From Planctomycetota bacterium (GTDB taxonomy: Bacteria; Planctomycetota; Planctomycetia; Planctomycetales; Planctomycetaceae), in contig JAQBVJ010000003.1 in assembly GCA_027623235.1 (NCBI GenBank), positions 51,122 through 115,121 of the forward strand: a stretch of 64,000 nucleotides of DNA. Reading direction: 5' to 3'. The position numbers and the translations under genes were made by a program. This document shows positions 56,244 to 64,000 of the stretch, piece after piece. Below the pieces are notes generated by a model that saw only the letters and a list, made by a program, of their open reading frames with translations, did no database searches and was not told the DNA's origin. Each line of letters opens with the position of its first letter. Within the stretch, counting starts at the first letter, position 1.

Positions 56244-59200
56244 CTACCGGTCTGACCAGGTCCAGCGAATGTTTTCCGGCAGGACTGGCCGTTTCTCCTG
56301 CACCGAGTCGTCCCATTGTTCGGCCCACACGTCCCACGAAAGATTTGTCTCAGCAAAGATCAGGGCGTCCGGAGTGACTGATGGCAGGTCCTGATCGCGG
56401 GCGACAGCTCGCGGATACGGGCGAATCGTGTGCAGGTGGTGCAGATTGTAAATGGCCTCTGCCTTGAAGCCGGCCGGCCAGACGACCAGACCCTCTTCGT
56501 TGATGTCGTACGGGATTGTGCGGGGGGCGAATGTGGCCGCGACCTGCTCACGAACCAGGTCGACGCCGGCGATTCGGTAAAGTCCAATGAGGGCGGTGAG
56601 GAGGGTTTCCCGCTGCTCGTCGTCGAGCTTTCCGACCCAGCCGGATTGCTGTGCATTGGCAACGAGCCAGCCGGATTGCTCTTCGAAAACGAGGACGAGT
56701 GGCTCGTCAGACAGACTCCGGCAGGCCAGCTCGACACGAACGTTGTTTGAGGCGAGCCGAATTCGCTCGATACGCAGGTCGTTCTGTTTCCACTGAGGCG
56801 TGTCACGCAGGAGTTCGAGGAATTCACGATCAATGAATCGCGCGATATCTGTGTGGACGTGCTGAAGCTGATCGAGGTAGCGGCTTCTCGCGAGGCTGTG
56901 CTCACTGGCTGACTCGCGTTTGCGGTCCACTCGACGGAGCCGCGAAAACAGTTTCGGAAGAGTTCCCGAATGAAAGCCCGGTTTCATGAGGCGGATGAAT
57001 GTCTCACCATGGCTGCCGACCAGAACGGGTTTCAGATTCTCGCCACGGTTTGCCTCATAAAGCAGCCAGTTGGATTTGAGCTCCCAGACGAGAAACCCGA
57101 AAACGCCAGGCATCAGCAGTGTGGTCGTGCCTGCGATCCAGTCGGCCCAGCTGCCGGCAATCGGAGCCAGCAGGCTGCTGAGTGGACCTCCGGGAAGCCC
57201 GATCGGAATCAGAATTTTGTGCGAGACAGTGACGACCGGAAAATGTTTGATCGGATTGATTTGTGGTTCGATGAGAAGGTTGACGCAGAATCGGAGCACG
57301 AACGTGACGACCGACCACACCACTCCAAGAATGGCCTTTAATGCCAGTGAGAGTGTTGTCTCGCCACTTTTGAAACGCAGCCACTCGTCGACGGCGTAAA
57401 GACCCCGCTCGAACCAGCCGAGCATTCTCTTAAAGGACTCCATGATAAGGTCAAAAAGCGCAACGAAGATGTGGACTCGAATCCGGTACAGCGTGGAATG
57501 GACCCATTCGGCGGAGAGTTCTTCGACGTCGCGACCGACTCGGGAATTAATGATGATGCTCATCGCGGCGAGCACGATGAGCCAGTTGATCCACGACTGC
57601 TCGTCGAGCTGCGGGTACTGCCACGGCAGGATCCAGCAGATCACAAATGTGGGGATCAGCGGGCCAAGGATGAATTTGCGAGTCAGCTTGGCTGCCCGGC
57701 TGCGGAAGATCTTTCGAACCAGCGGTTGCCGGAAGAACCTGGCGGGCCACTCATAAAGGACTGTTCGCAGCACGCTGAAGAGGTGAGTGAAAATCTGTGC
57801 GAGGAATCTTCGGAATGGAGCCACGTGAATGATTAAAAGCAGCAATGTTCCGAGAGCAAGTACGACGGGCACAAAATGGTCGGGATGCGGCGAGTTCGCT
57901 GGCTGAAGTGTCGTTGACTGGAGTTCCGTTTCACTGCCTGTCGACTCGCCCGTCGTCGAAAGTTTCGCGGGGGGCCTCTCGTTTAAGATTGCTTCAGGTT
58001 GCTCCTCGGGAATCTCCGGCCGTTCAGCCGGCGTCACCTCATCCGGACCGGAATCCGGTGATGGTGGATCGGTCGCAGCTGGAGCCGGCTCGTTTTCCGA
58101 ATCGTCGGCCTTCGGCTGCTGCTGCTCTTCGGGTTCTTTCACTCCAATTTCGTCAATTGTCTTCTTGTCGGTGGGAGACGACGTTGGCGATCCGTCTTGA
58201 TCTGTCTCTGCATCGCCACCAGGAGCTGGAGTGCCGTCCTCCTCAACGTCGGCGGGGTTGAGCTTTTCGAGAATATGAACGACGGCTGCGTAAGTGATGT
58301 AGGCGCTGCCGTAGGGGATCGTGATGAAACGCGTCAGAAATCGACCGATGAGCGTACCGAAACTGGCCGCACTCAACCGTTGCAGCCAGCGCAGGTAAAT
58401 GTCACCTCGCTGGTAAACGCCGTCCATCGTACGGCTGAGCTGACGGTCCGCCTTGAGCAGCTTGTCGCCAGCAAAGAACTCCATCGGGCCGGACAGGTCG
58501 CTCAGCTTCAGATTGCTGCGGGAAAGGGTGTCCCGCAAATCGCCCATCGTGAAAAAGCCGCGAACCGCAACCCGGTCGAGCAACTCTTCGGTCATCTTTC
58601 TGACGGCGATCATCTGCGGGACATTTCTGGGAGTCAGCCCAACCTCCTTCAATGTCTCGGCGGCGAGTGGTCGGAGCCGAGACCGCATCTGATGCTCTGC
58701 GGACTCAGCAGCGGCGTGCAGCAGTCGCGACAGGTCGCGCCGTTCGTTGCCGCTCAGTCGTGCCGCGACCAGGCGGCGAGTTGCGCTGCGAAGGTGCTTC
58801 GACATAAGTACCTCGCGCTGATTGGGCAGCGGCCGGCTGAGGGGCCGCTTGCCGAACGACGCGCCCCAGCTGAGAAGATCGACGCGGTGGATCTCCCGCT
58901 CGTGATCGACGCAGACTTTCTGCAGGTCGTACAGAAGTTTCTTATCGGCATGCCAGAAGCCCTGATTTGCGTGTTGGAGCAGCGCGACAAGAGTGGTGTA
59001 CCACGCTCGCGCGGCCACGTTGTCAAACCTGAGGGCTTCCTGAAGTCGTTTGACCAGTCGCTGCATGTCGGTCAGAGCGCCGCTGGCTGCCTCATGGATG
59101 AGCTCCGGCGTGGCGAACTGGGCGGCTCGCATTTGATGCAGAGCCGCGCCGACGGCGTTGCCACGCGCAAATTCTCGATCGGCCTTACGGATCAGACGTG

Positions 59201-60128
59201 AGAACGTACGCAGATTTGGAGTCGCGTTCGCTTTCAGTTCCCGAATAATCTGCTGATCGAGTTGCGGGAAGTCCTGACCGCTTTCGTTCTCATCGCTGGC
59301 AGTCGGCGGACTCGATGTCGCGAATTGGTCGCCGTGATGGCCGGTGAGGTGGTCGAGTTCGTCCGTCGTCTCGTCGGGCTCGTCGAGCGTCACTTCGAGC
59401 GGGTTTAACGCGCCGGCCAGTCGGGTTGCGTAGAAGAGCTTTTCAATGTCGACATCGCCTGCAAGCAGTTCGTCGACAGCAGAAAAATCTTCAAACGCCG
59501 GGAAGTACGACGAGAGACTGTGCGGTGTAAAGAACCGGAGTTCGGAATACAGAGCCGCGAACTCGACGTAGACCTCATCAAGCGGCGTTTCCGCACGGAT
59601 AAAATTCTCTCTCCGCAGGACGGTGTGAATCTCGTCGAACTCGACCTGACCGAGCCGGTTGATCCGTTCCCGAAAGTCCGCGCGGGTCAGCTTTTTCGAA
59701 TCGCGAAGTGCGTCGAAGGCGAGGTGGATCTTCGAGTGAAACAGCAGTCGCCATGTCTGCAGCTTGAGCTGCGCGACCCCCATCGTTTCAAGATTCTTGT
59801 CGTCCGGTCGAGCGAGCAGGATGGCGGTGTCCGGCAGGTCACTGCCTGGCTGCAGGCTGAGTTCGTCCCAGTCGACGTGCCGAAGCAGCTCGTACTTGGA
59901 AATCAGCCAGCTCTTGCGGTGCGGAATCTGAAGGCGAAGCGCAGGGAGTGCCCACTCGGCTTTGATGACTCTCCGGACGACTCGCGGCAGGACAAGAAAA
60001 GCGTCCGGCTCAGCCTCTTTCAGCGCACGAATCGCCTCGTCCACCATCGAGGCGACCGGGCTGCCGGCCTCCTGCTCCGGTTCGAATTCGGGGTCAGGCT
60101 CGTATTGAGAGTCGTTGAGGTCGGTCAT
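56244..60128 (-). CDS. Large unknown membrane protein (1294 aa)
   Basis: The N-terminal ~560 residues are soluble, Leu/Arg-rich and mostly helical. A hydrophobic stretch lies at ~590-620, then a Pro/Glu/Asp-rich linker (~630-745, repeating EPEEQQQ-type and PEIPEEQP motifs). A cluster of about six membrane segments occupies ~750-1010 (e.g. VVLALGTLLLLIIHVAPF, IPTFVICWILPW), followed by a soluble C-terminus to 1294. The C-terminal domain contains EFLELLRDTPQW and LACRSLSDEPLVLVFEE. I recognise no family; planctomycete-specific conservation is plausible but unchecked. No strong ribosome-binding site precedes the ATG. It lies downstream of the ECF sigma gene, with a terminator between them. Confidence 0.8.
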   Translation of the reverse strand: MTDLNDSQYEPDPEFEPEQEAGSPVASMVDEAIRALKEAEPDAFLVLPRVVRRVIKAEWALPALRLQIPHRKSWLISKYELLRHVDWDELSLQPGSDLPDTAILLARPDDKNLETMGVAQLKLQTWRLLFHSKIHLAFDALRDSKKLTRADFRERINRLGQVEFDEIHTVLRRENFIRAETPLDEVYVEFAALYSELRFFTPHSLSSYFPAFEDFSAVDELLAGDVDIEKLFYATRLAGALNPLEVTLDEPDETTDELDHLTGHHGDQFATSSPPTASDENESGQDFPQLDQQIIRELKANATPNLRTFSRLIRKADREFARGNAVGAALHQMRAAQFATPELIHEAASGALTDMQRLVKRLQEALRFDNVAARAWYTTLVALLQHANQGFWHADKKLLYDLQKVCVDHEREIHRVDLLSWGASFGKRPLSRPLPNQREVLMSKHLRSATRRLVAARLSGNERRDLSRLLHAAAESAEHQMRSRLRPLAAETLKEVGLTPRNVPQMIAVRKMTEELLDRVAVRGFFTMGDLRDTLSRSNLKLSDLSGPMEFFAGDKLLKADRQLSRTMDGVYQRGDIYLRWLQRLSAASFGTLIGRFLTRFITIPYGSAYITYAAVVHILEKLNPADVEEDGTPAPGGDAETDQDGSPTSSPTDKKTIDEIGVKEPEEQQQPKADDSENEPAPAATDPPSPDSGPDEVTPAERPEIPEEQPEAILNERPPAKLSTTGESTGSETELQSTTLQPANSPHPDHFVPVVLALGTLLLLIIHVAPFRRFLAQIFTHLFSVLRTVLYEWPARFFRQPLVRKIFRSRAAKLTRKFILGPLIPTFVICWILPWQYPQLDEQSWINWLIVLAAMSIIINSRVGRDVEELSAEWVHSTLYRIRVHIFVALFDLIMESFKRMLGWFERGLYAVDEWLRFKSGETTLSLALKAILGVVWSVVTFVLRFCVNLLIEPQINPIKHFPVVTVSHKILIPIGLPGGPLSSLLAPIAGSWADWIAGTTTLLMPGVFGFLVWELKSNWLLYEANRGENLKPVLVGSHGETFIRLMKPGFHSGTLPKLFSRLRRVDRKRESASEHSLARSRYLDQLQHVHTDIARFIDREFLELLRDTPQWKQNDLRIERIRLASNNVRVELACRSLSDEPLVLVFEEQSGWLVANAQQSGWVGKLDDEQRETLLTALIGLYRIAGVDLVREQVAATFAPRTIPYDINEEGLVVWPAGFKAEAIYNLHHLHTIRPYPRAVARDQDLPSVTPDALIFAETNLSWDVWAEQWDDSVQEKRPVLPENIRWTWSDR

Positions 60129-60243
60129 CCGTGATGATCGATGAGCAGCGTGTGTTGAGAGAAAACGAGACGAGCGGTCAGTGTGGTCTTTTCTGTGGGC
60201 ACTTGCCAGACAGGCGAGAGACCTCGCCTCCGCGCAAAAAACA

Positions 60244-60273
60244 AGCCCCGGCCGGGCAAGCCCGGGCGGGGCT
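60244..60273. terminator. Bidirectional rho-independent terminator
   Basis: The 13-bp stem (60244-60256 / 60261-60273) with one mismatch and a CAAG loop is flanked by TTTT on the plus strand and by TTGTTTTTTG on the minus strand. It lies about 107 bp after the ECF sigma gene stop and ends that transcript. Confidence 0.88.
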
Positions 60274-60379
60274 TTTGACGTTAGCGAAGAAGGTCATGAA
60301 GGAACTCCGGTTTGAAAATCAAAGTTCGCGGCGTCGGCGAATGAGCAGAGCCGCACAGGGGCGATTCCGGAATTCTTCT

Positions 60380-60931
60380 TCAAACGGGCTGAAAGTCGCC
60401 CAGGGCCTCCTTCAGTCGGTGTCGAGCCGTGTGGAGCCGTCGCTTGATCGTACCAATCGGGCTCCGGAACGAATCGCTCATCTCAGCCAGAGACTGGCCG
60501 TCGATGTAGAACGCGACCAGGGTGTCCCGGTCGAGCTCCTTCAGTCGCTTCAGGCCAACCCAGACCTGCTCGGCCTGTTCGGTCTTCAGCACGTTGTCAA
60601 CGGGAGTCGTCGTCTCGGCGCGAACCGCGTCGAACGTCTCTGCCTCTACGAGTGCCTCCTTCGGTCGTCGGACGATCCGGTTGATCGACATTCGGACCGC
60701 GATCTGTCGCAACCAGCCGGCGAACCGCTCGGGCTCCCGCAGCTGATCGATCTTCCGCATCGCCCGGATGAAGATTTCCTGCGTCTGCTCCCGAGCTTCG
60801 GAAGCGTCCCGCAGTCGTCGCAGGACGATGCTGTAAACAGTCGGTTCGAAGGCGACGGCAAGCTCGCCGAACGCCTCCCGATCGCCGGCCTGAGCCAGCC
60901 GAACCAGTGTGATCATCTGAGTGTCTTCCAT
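60380..60931 (-). CDS. ECF-type RNA polymerase sigma factor
   Basis: The protein has 183 residues. Region 2 (~10-80) includes VRLAQAGDREAFGEL and RRLRDASEAREQTQEIFIRAMRKIDQL (2.1-2.4), and region 4 (~125-178) includes LKRLKELDRDTLVAFYIDGQSLAEMSDSF and PIGTIKRRLHTARHRLKEAL. The residues around SEAREQTQEIF are the core-binding helix. It binds core polymerase and recognises its own promoter set. No adjacent anti-sigma is seen; regulation is unknown. The 1.3 kb region upstream may contain its control elements. It is followed by a terminator, then by the large membrane-protein gene. Confidence 0.93.
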   Translation of the reverse strand: MEDTQMITLVRLAQAGDREAFGELAVAFEPTVYSIVLRRLRDASEAREQTQEIFIRAMRKIDQLREPERFAGWLRQIAVRMSINRIVRRPKEALVEAETFDAVRAETTTPVDNVLKTEQAEQVWVGLKRLKELDRDTLVAFYIDGQSLAEMSDSFRSPIGTIKRRLHTARHRLKEALGDFQPV

Positions 60932-61115
60932 CGTTGCTTACCTTGTTCTGAATGAATTTTGATTTGGCTCTGCCAGCCGCCTCAGTCGAGGCCAGTGGAA
61001 ACCGGTTAGAGCCGAATGAAAAAGAAGGACGGGTACAAAAGCGGTCTCGCGGCCGAAAGGTCGTGACGATTGAGTGATGCCCACTCAATCGGCAAACCGC
61101 GCGAACTCGCGAGTT

Positions 61116-61158
61116 GTGTGAGTCTCCCGGCACGAAAACGAAGTGCGGGAACTCACAC
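61116..61158. promoter_or_regulatory. ~15-bp bulged hairpin upstream of the ECF sigma gene
   Basis: GTGTGAGT (61116-61123) and ACTCACAC (61151-61158) pair perfectly, with CCCGGCAC/GTGCGGG inside (one bulged G). It adjoins the 12-bp palindrome AACTCGCGAGTT. There is no T-tract, so it is not an ordinary terminator. A protein-binding site or a 5'-leader structure is possible. Confidence 0.4.
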
Positions 61159-61348
61159 AGTTCGGAGGCAGGTCCGACAAATGTCAGCCAGGTGACGGCG
61201 AGGTCCGGAAACAGCGACGCACGCGAACGTGCCACTGCGACCGAGGGCCGGCGACCAGCTCAAGACCTGCAACCAGGTTTCTGACTGAGCCTCAAAGTTG
61301 ATTTCAGGTCAACTCGTCGTTGGCAAAGTCAGAGCTCTCAGCAGCTTT

Positions 61349-61651
61349 TCAGCTGGAGAGGGCCTTGAGCACCACCAGGCTTCCCCATGCGGGGCCTGGT
61401 AGATGCCGCGCGGCTAGAGCCGACCGTGTCGGTAATTCGCTTATGCCAGACTGCGTTTCTGAACTCTCAGAAAAACAGAAGGCTTGATGCGAATGCGACA
61501 TGGACTCCATCGCGCTTCCTGGTTTCCCGGCCATGGCCGGGGCGCGTTTGACGAGGCGCTCATCGCGACCACGAACGATGGAACCGGCGACGACGTCTAC
61601 CTGAGCGGTGACATTGGCGGTAATCGTGTTGTTGATCTGCGTATTGAGCAT
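61349..61651 (-). CDS. Possible small hypothetical protein (100 aa), weak
   Basis: The ATG at 61651 has GAGGTG about 7 nt upstream. The N-terminus (MLNTQINNTITANVTAQVDVVAGSI) is Asn/Thr-rich and unlike the later, lower-quality sequence rich in Ser, His and Ala. The frame spans hairpins, so the coding assignment is doubtful. No family is recognised. Confidence 0.25.
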   Translation of the reverse strand: MLNTQINNTITANVTAQVDVVAGSIVRGRDERLVKRAPAMAGKPGSAMESMSHSHQAFCFSESSETQSGISELPTRSALAARHLPGPAWGSLVVLKALSS

Positions 61652-62244
61652 TAGAGCACCTCGTGCGGGCTTCCCCGCTGTGAAAAAAAACGACGCTGTG
61701 AATAGAAATCGTTTTCGGCCTGCTTCGAGACTGGTGAAACCTCGATCCGGGCGACCGCAACGGCAACCATTTCTGATGGACTGCTCGATCGACGATCTAC
61801 TCGAAAAAATCCTGGACAGATTCACAATTTGTCCGGATTCAACAGACCTGGCCCTGACTGGATTGACAATCTTCTTCGTCAGAGCCGGGTGTCCTCTTGA
61901 GCGATTCTAAAATTGACCTGAACCAGCTTCTCAGGCTGGCTGTCCACGCTCCTTGAGAACAATTTTCGACGGCTTCTCCCAGCCATCCTGACTGGATTTC
62001 CACCGTGCGGGCAGGACTGTATCACAAACTGGCCGCTGTGGACCGTCTGTGACCTCTCCCGCCCGCAGTGACCAGAACATTTCCAGGACGGTTCGGAGTT
62101 TTTTGATGTGTTTCGGAATTTTCTCCCCTTTCGAGGATAAGGCGAAATGTCGGAAGGCAGACACTGGTCCGGCGGAGCCTGGCTCGGTAGATTCGGTCAG
62201 GCGTTGCCGATCCTCTGACGGGCAGGTCAAGCGGGGATTCTCGG

Positions 62245-62829
62245 GTGGATACGACACTGATCAATTCAGATTTGACAAATGCGGACGGCGATTCGCAGGA
62301 TATTTCGGTGCTGATTGATGTCAGCTATTTGTCGTTTCGGCGTCTCGCTCAGCGAATGTTGCGGGGGTTCGAGGGAGTCCGACCTCTTCATGAGACTGAC
62401 GATGTCTGGCACGAAGCGTCGATCCGCTTGATTACCGCGCTGCGAGACGTCGCACCGGAATCGAAACTCCATTTTTATCGTCTGGCCGGGCTTCAGATTC
62501 GGCGGACGCTGATCGACCTGGCGAGAAAATGTCGACGGCAGGTCGAAATCCGGCGGGAGTTCGACGTTGAGCAGCTTGGCGATGACGCGGATTGTCGCGA
62601 GTCGTGCTCGGCCGGACCGGGAAACCTCGCCGAGTGGGAAGAGTTCCACGAGCAGGTGCAACTGCTGCCCGAGTCGGACCGGACGGTCGTCGATTTGCTG
62701 TGGTACGGCGGTGTGGACCAGGGTGAGGCCGCCCGGATGCTCGAATTGGACGTCAGGACGGTTCAACGTCGATGGCGGTCGGCGCGAATGCGGCTGGCCG
62801 ATGTTTGTGCCCAGCAGCCGGACTGGTAG
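62245..62829 (+). CDS. ECF-like sigma factor linked to a Ser/Thr kinase
   Basis: The protein has 194 residues. Region 2 (~25-95) includes SYLSFRRLAQRMLRGFEG and DDVWHEASIRLITALRD. Region 4 (~145-185) includes LLPESDRTVVDLLWYGGVDQGEAARMLELDVRTVQRRWRSARMRL, a helix-turn-helix. It belongs to the planctomycete ECF-like group that is typically encoded next to Ser/Thr kinases. The GTG at 62245 is the only reasonable start in frame. Two bp separate its stop from the kinase ATG, so the pair is translationally coupled; the kinase may activate the sigma factor by phosphorylation, as suggested for other planctomycete ECF-STK pairs. Confidence 0.9.
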   Translation: MDTTLINSDLTNADGDSQDISVLIDVSYLSFRRLAQRMLRGFEGVRPLHETDDVWHEASIRLITALRDVAPESKLHFYRLAGLQIRRTLIDLARKCRRQVEIRREFDVEQLGDDADCRESCSAGPGNLAEWEEFHEQVQLLPESDRTVVDLLWYGGVDQGEAARMLELDVRTVQRRWRSARMRLADVCAQQPDW

Positions 62830-62831
62830 AC

Positions 62832-63977
62832 ATGTCGGACAGCGACACGATCGAACTGCGTGTGGAGGAACTCCTCGACGAATGGGAGCGCCGCCGAGCC
62901 GGAGGCGAAACCGTCTCACTGGAAGAATTGTGCCGAGACGACCCGGACTGCCTGCAGGATGTCCGCAGTGCCGTGTCCCGGCTGACGAAGATCGATCGAT
63001 TTCTCGGGACTGACATCGAGGTGAAGGCCGCACGATCGCCGTTTCCTGACACAATCGGAGATTGTGTCCTGCTGGGTGAAGTCGCTCGAGGTGGATCGGC
63101 GATTGTCTATCGCGCGAGGCAGGTGTCTCTGTCGCGGGAAGTTGCCGTCAAGCTGATTCACGTTTCCGACCGCCCGGAGCACGCCCTCAAGAGGTTCCAG
63201 CGGGAAACGCTGGCGCTCTCGCGACTGAGTCATCGATTCATCGCGAGCGGTTTTGACGCGGGGATCGTCGACCTCGGTCACGGCCCGCAGCCGTTCCTCG
63301 TGATGGAATTTGTCGATGGTCAGCCGCTCGACATTTTCATGCAGCAGTTTTCCGGAACGTTGCGGGACCGGTTGCAGCTTTTCCTGAAGATCTGCGAGGG
63401 AATTCAGGCGGCTCACAATCAGGGAGTCATCCATCGCGACATCAAGCCGTCCAATATTCTTGTGACGCGCGAGGGTTTGCCTCGCATCTGTGACTTCGGG
63501 ATCGCTCGGATTCTTGATCAGGGGGACGATGAGAGTGCCCCGGAAACGGCTTTAACAAAAAGCTCAGAGATTGTCGGCACGGTGCAGTACATGAGCCCGG
63601 AACACATCAGCGGACCGCACAGTCTGATCGATGCGCAGGCCGACGTTTACAGTCTGGGAATGGTCCTCTTCGAACTCGTTACTGGAACAAAGCCGTACGA
63701 TACGAGTCAGCAGACCGTCTTTGAGGCCATCGAGACTGTTCGAGACACTGCCGCGCCGCCGGCTCGGCAGTTCGATTCGACTCTGCATCGCGATCTGGAC
63801 ACCATCGTGGCGAGGGCCGTCGAGAAGGACCGCGCCGCCCGCTACGAAAGTGTCGAGGCGCTGGCTGCGGACCTTGCCAGTTACCTTGCGGACCGACCGA
63901 TCCAGGCGCGACGCGTCCGCTGGCCGGAACTCACAGACGGGGCGCGCACTCAGGGTAGTTTGCGGAAGATAGGTTAA
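62832..63977 (+). CDS. Hanks-type Ser/Thr protein kinase
   Basis: The protein has 381 residues. An N-terminal helical region (~1-70) is followed by a full kinase domain: Gly loop LGEVARGGSAIVY, Lys108 (VAVKLI), HRDIKPSN (201-208), DFGIAR (221-226) and the activation-segment GTVQYMSPEH (249-258). The C-terminus ends soon after the domain (YLADRPIQARRVRWPEL...). No transmembrane helix, PASTA or TPR region follows; most planctomycete partner kinases have one. ATG 62832 is chosen because the upstream codons overlap the sigma gene. It is coupled to the ECF sigma gene. Confidence 0.92.
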   Translation: MSDSDTIELRVEELLDEWERRRAGGETVSLEELCRDDPDCLQDVRSAVSRLTKIDRFLGTDIEVKAARSPFPDTIGDCVLLGEVARGGSAIVYRARQVSLSREVAVKLIHVSDRPEHALKRFQRETLALSRLSHRFIASGFDAGIVDLGHGPQPFLVMEFVDGQPLDIFMQQFSGTLRDRLQLFLKICEGIQAAHNQGVIHRDIKPSNILVTREGLPRICDFGIARILDQGDDESAPETALTKSSEIVGTVQYMSPEHISGPHSLIDAQADVYSLGMVLFELVTGTKPYDTSQQTVFEAIETVRDTAAPPARQFDSTLHRDLDTIVARAVEKDRAARYESVEALAADLASYLADRPIQARRVRWPELTDGARTQGSLRKIG

Positions 63978-64000
63978 CTTGCGCTCGCTCGTGTCATGGG

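Larger units (their letters stand above)
60932..62244. other. Structured 1.3-kb divergent intergenic region
   Basis: No gene of certain identity lies here. I see a perfect 12-bp palindrome (AACTCGCGAGTT, 61104-61115), a ~15-bp hairpin (61116-61158), a smaller IR (CTCTCAGC...GCTGGAGAG near 61332-61357) and a palindromic pair (ACCAGG...CCTGGT, ~61368-61394). It lies between divergently transcribed ECF sigma genes, so regulatory elements are likely. A frame at 61349-61651 may be a small gene. Confidence 0.5.

Noticed and set aside
61608..61910. 100-codon plus-strand frame in the ECF intergenic region
   Set aside because: It starts with a hydrophobic run, then low-complexity Arg/Pro sequence; no ribosome-binding site or family, and it opposes the equally doubtful 61349-61651 frame.

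Overview
The window is GC-rich DNA from a planctomycete, most likely of the Planctomycetaceae/Gimesia-Rubinisphaera-Fuerstiella type. The evidence is the protein repertoire: DUF1501, DUF1549/DUF1553, a planctomycete-type cytochrome c (PSCyt1) domain, DUF1080, two formylglycine sulfatases, an FLESRAML (LEPR-XLL-like) signal on a calcium-repeat protein, an ECF sigma factor paired with a Ser/Thr kinase, and very large WD40 proteins. No plasmid, phage, IS or CRISPR signature was seen.

Layout. 1-5.9 kb: an enolase-superfamily gene (cut by the window edge) overlapping an NRAMP-like transporter that lacks the canonical metal motifs, small hypothetical genes, a sugar isomerase/epimerase, yacG with a glutamine-amidotransferase-like gene, and a PAP2 phosphatase. 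6.0-10.5 kb: a MoxR ATPase - DUF58 - transglutaminase operon. 10.7-13.3 kb: an AlaC-like aminotransferase divergent from a D-threonine-aldolase-like PLP enzyme. 13.6-17.0 kb: a lidless Hsp70 followed by an FHA-GAF-histidine kinase. 17.1-20.3 kb: a DUF1080 protein, an apparently catalytically gutted M14 carboxypeptidase, and alanine dehydrogenase.

20.4-46.4 kb is the centrepiece: five genes in a row on the minus strand. In transcription order they are a Tat-exported DUF1501 protein, a 2506-residue WD40 protein, a DUF1549/DUF1553 protein with c-type-heme-like motifs, a 1672-residue PSCyt1-WD40 protein interrupted by a 245-residue Ala-rich segment, and a 2988-residue WD40 protein. All but the DUF1549/DUF1553 protein (not examined for one in detail) show a recognisable export signal. 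I infer a secreted or periplasmic, redox-linked, propeller-rich assembly. Both WD40 giants contain an exact 249-residue, six-blade higher-order repeat, so they are paralogues that grew by duplicating multi-blade modules.

46.8-64 kb: tRNA-Leu(CAA), two tiny overlapping genes, a calcium-binding RTX-type protein with a 153-residue higher-order repeat, two secreted sulfatases around a zinc-knuckle protein, prolyl-tRNA synthetase, a 1294-residue unknown membrane protein, an ECF sigma factor, a 1.3 kb structured intergenic region, and an ECF sigma/Ser-Thr kinase pair. A family of nested palindromic elements is scattered between genes (about 17.9-18.2, 29.5-29.7, 51.95-52.02 and 56.0-56.1 kb).
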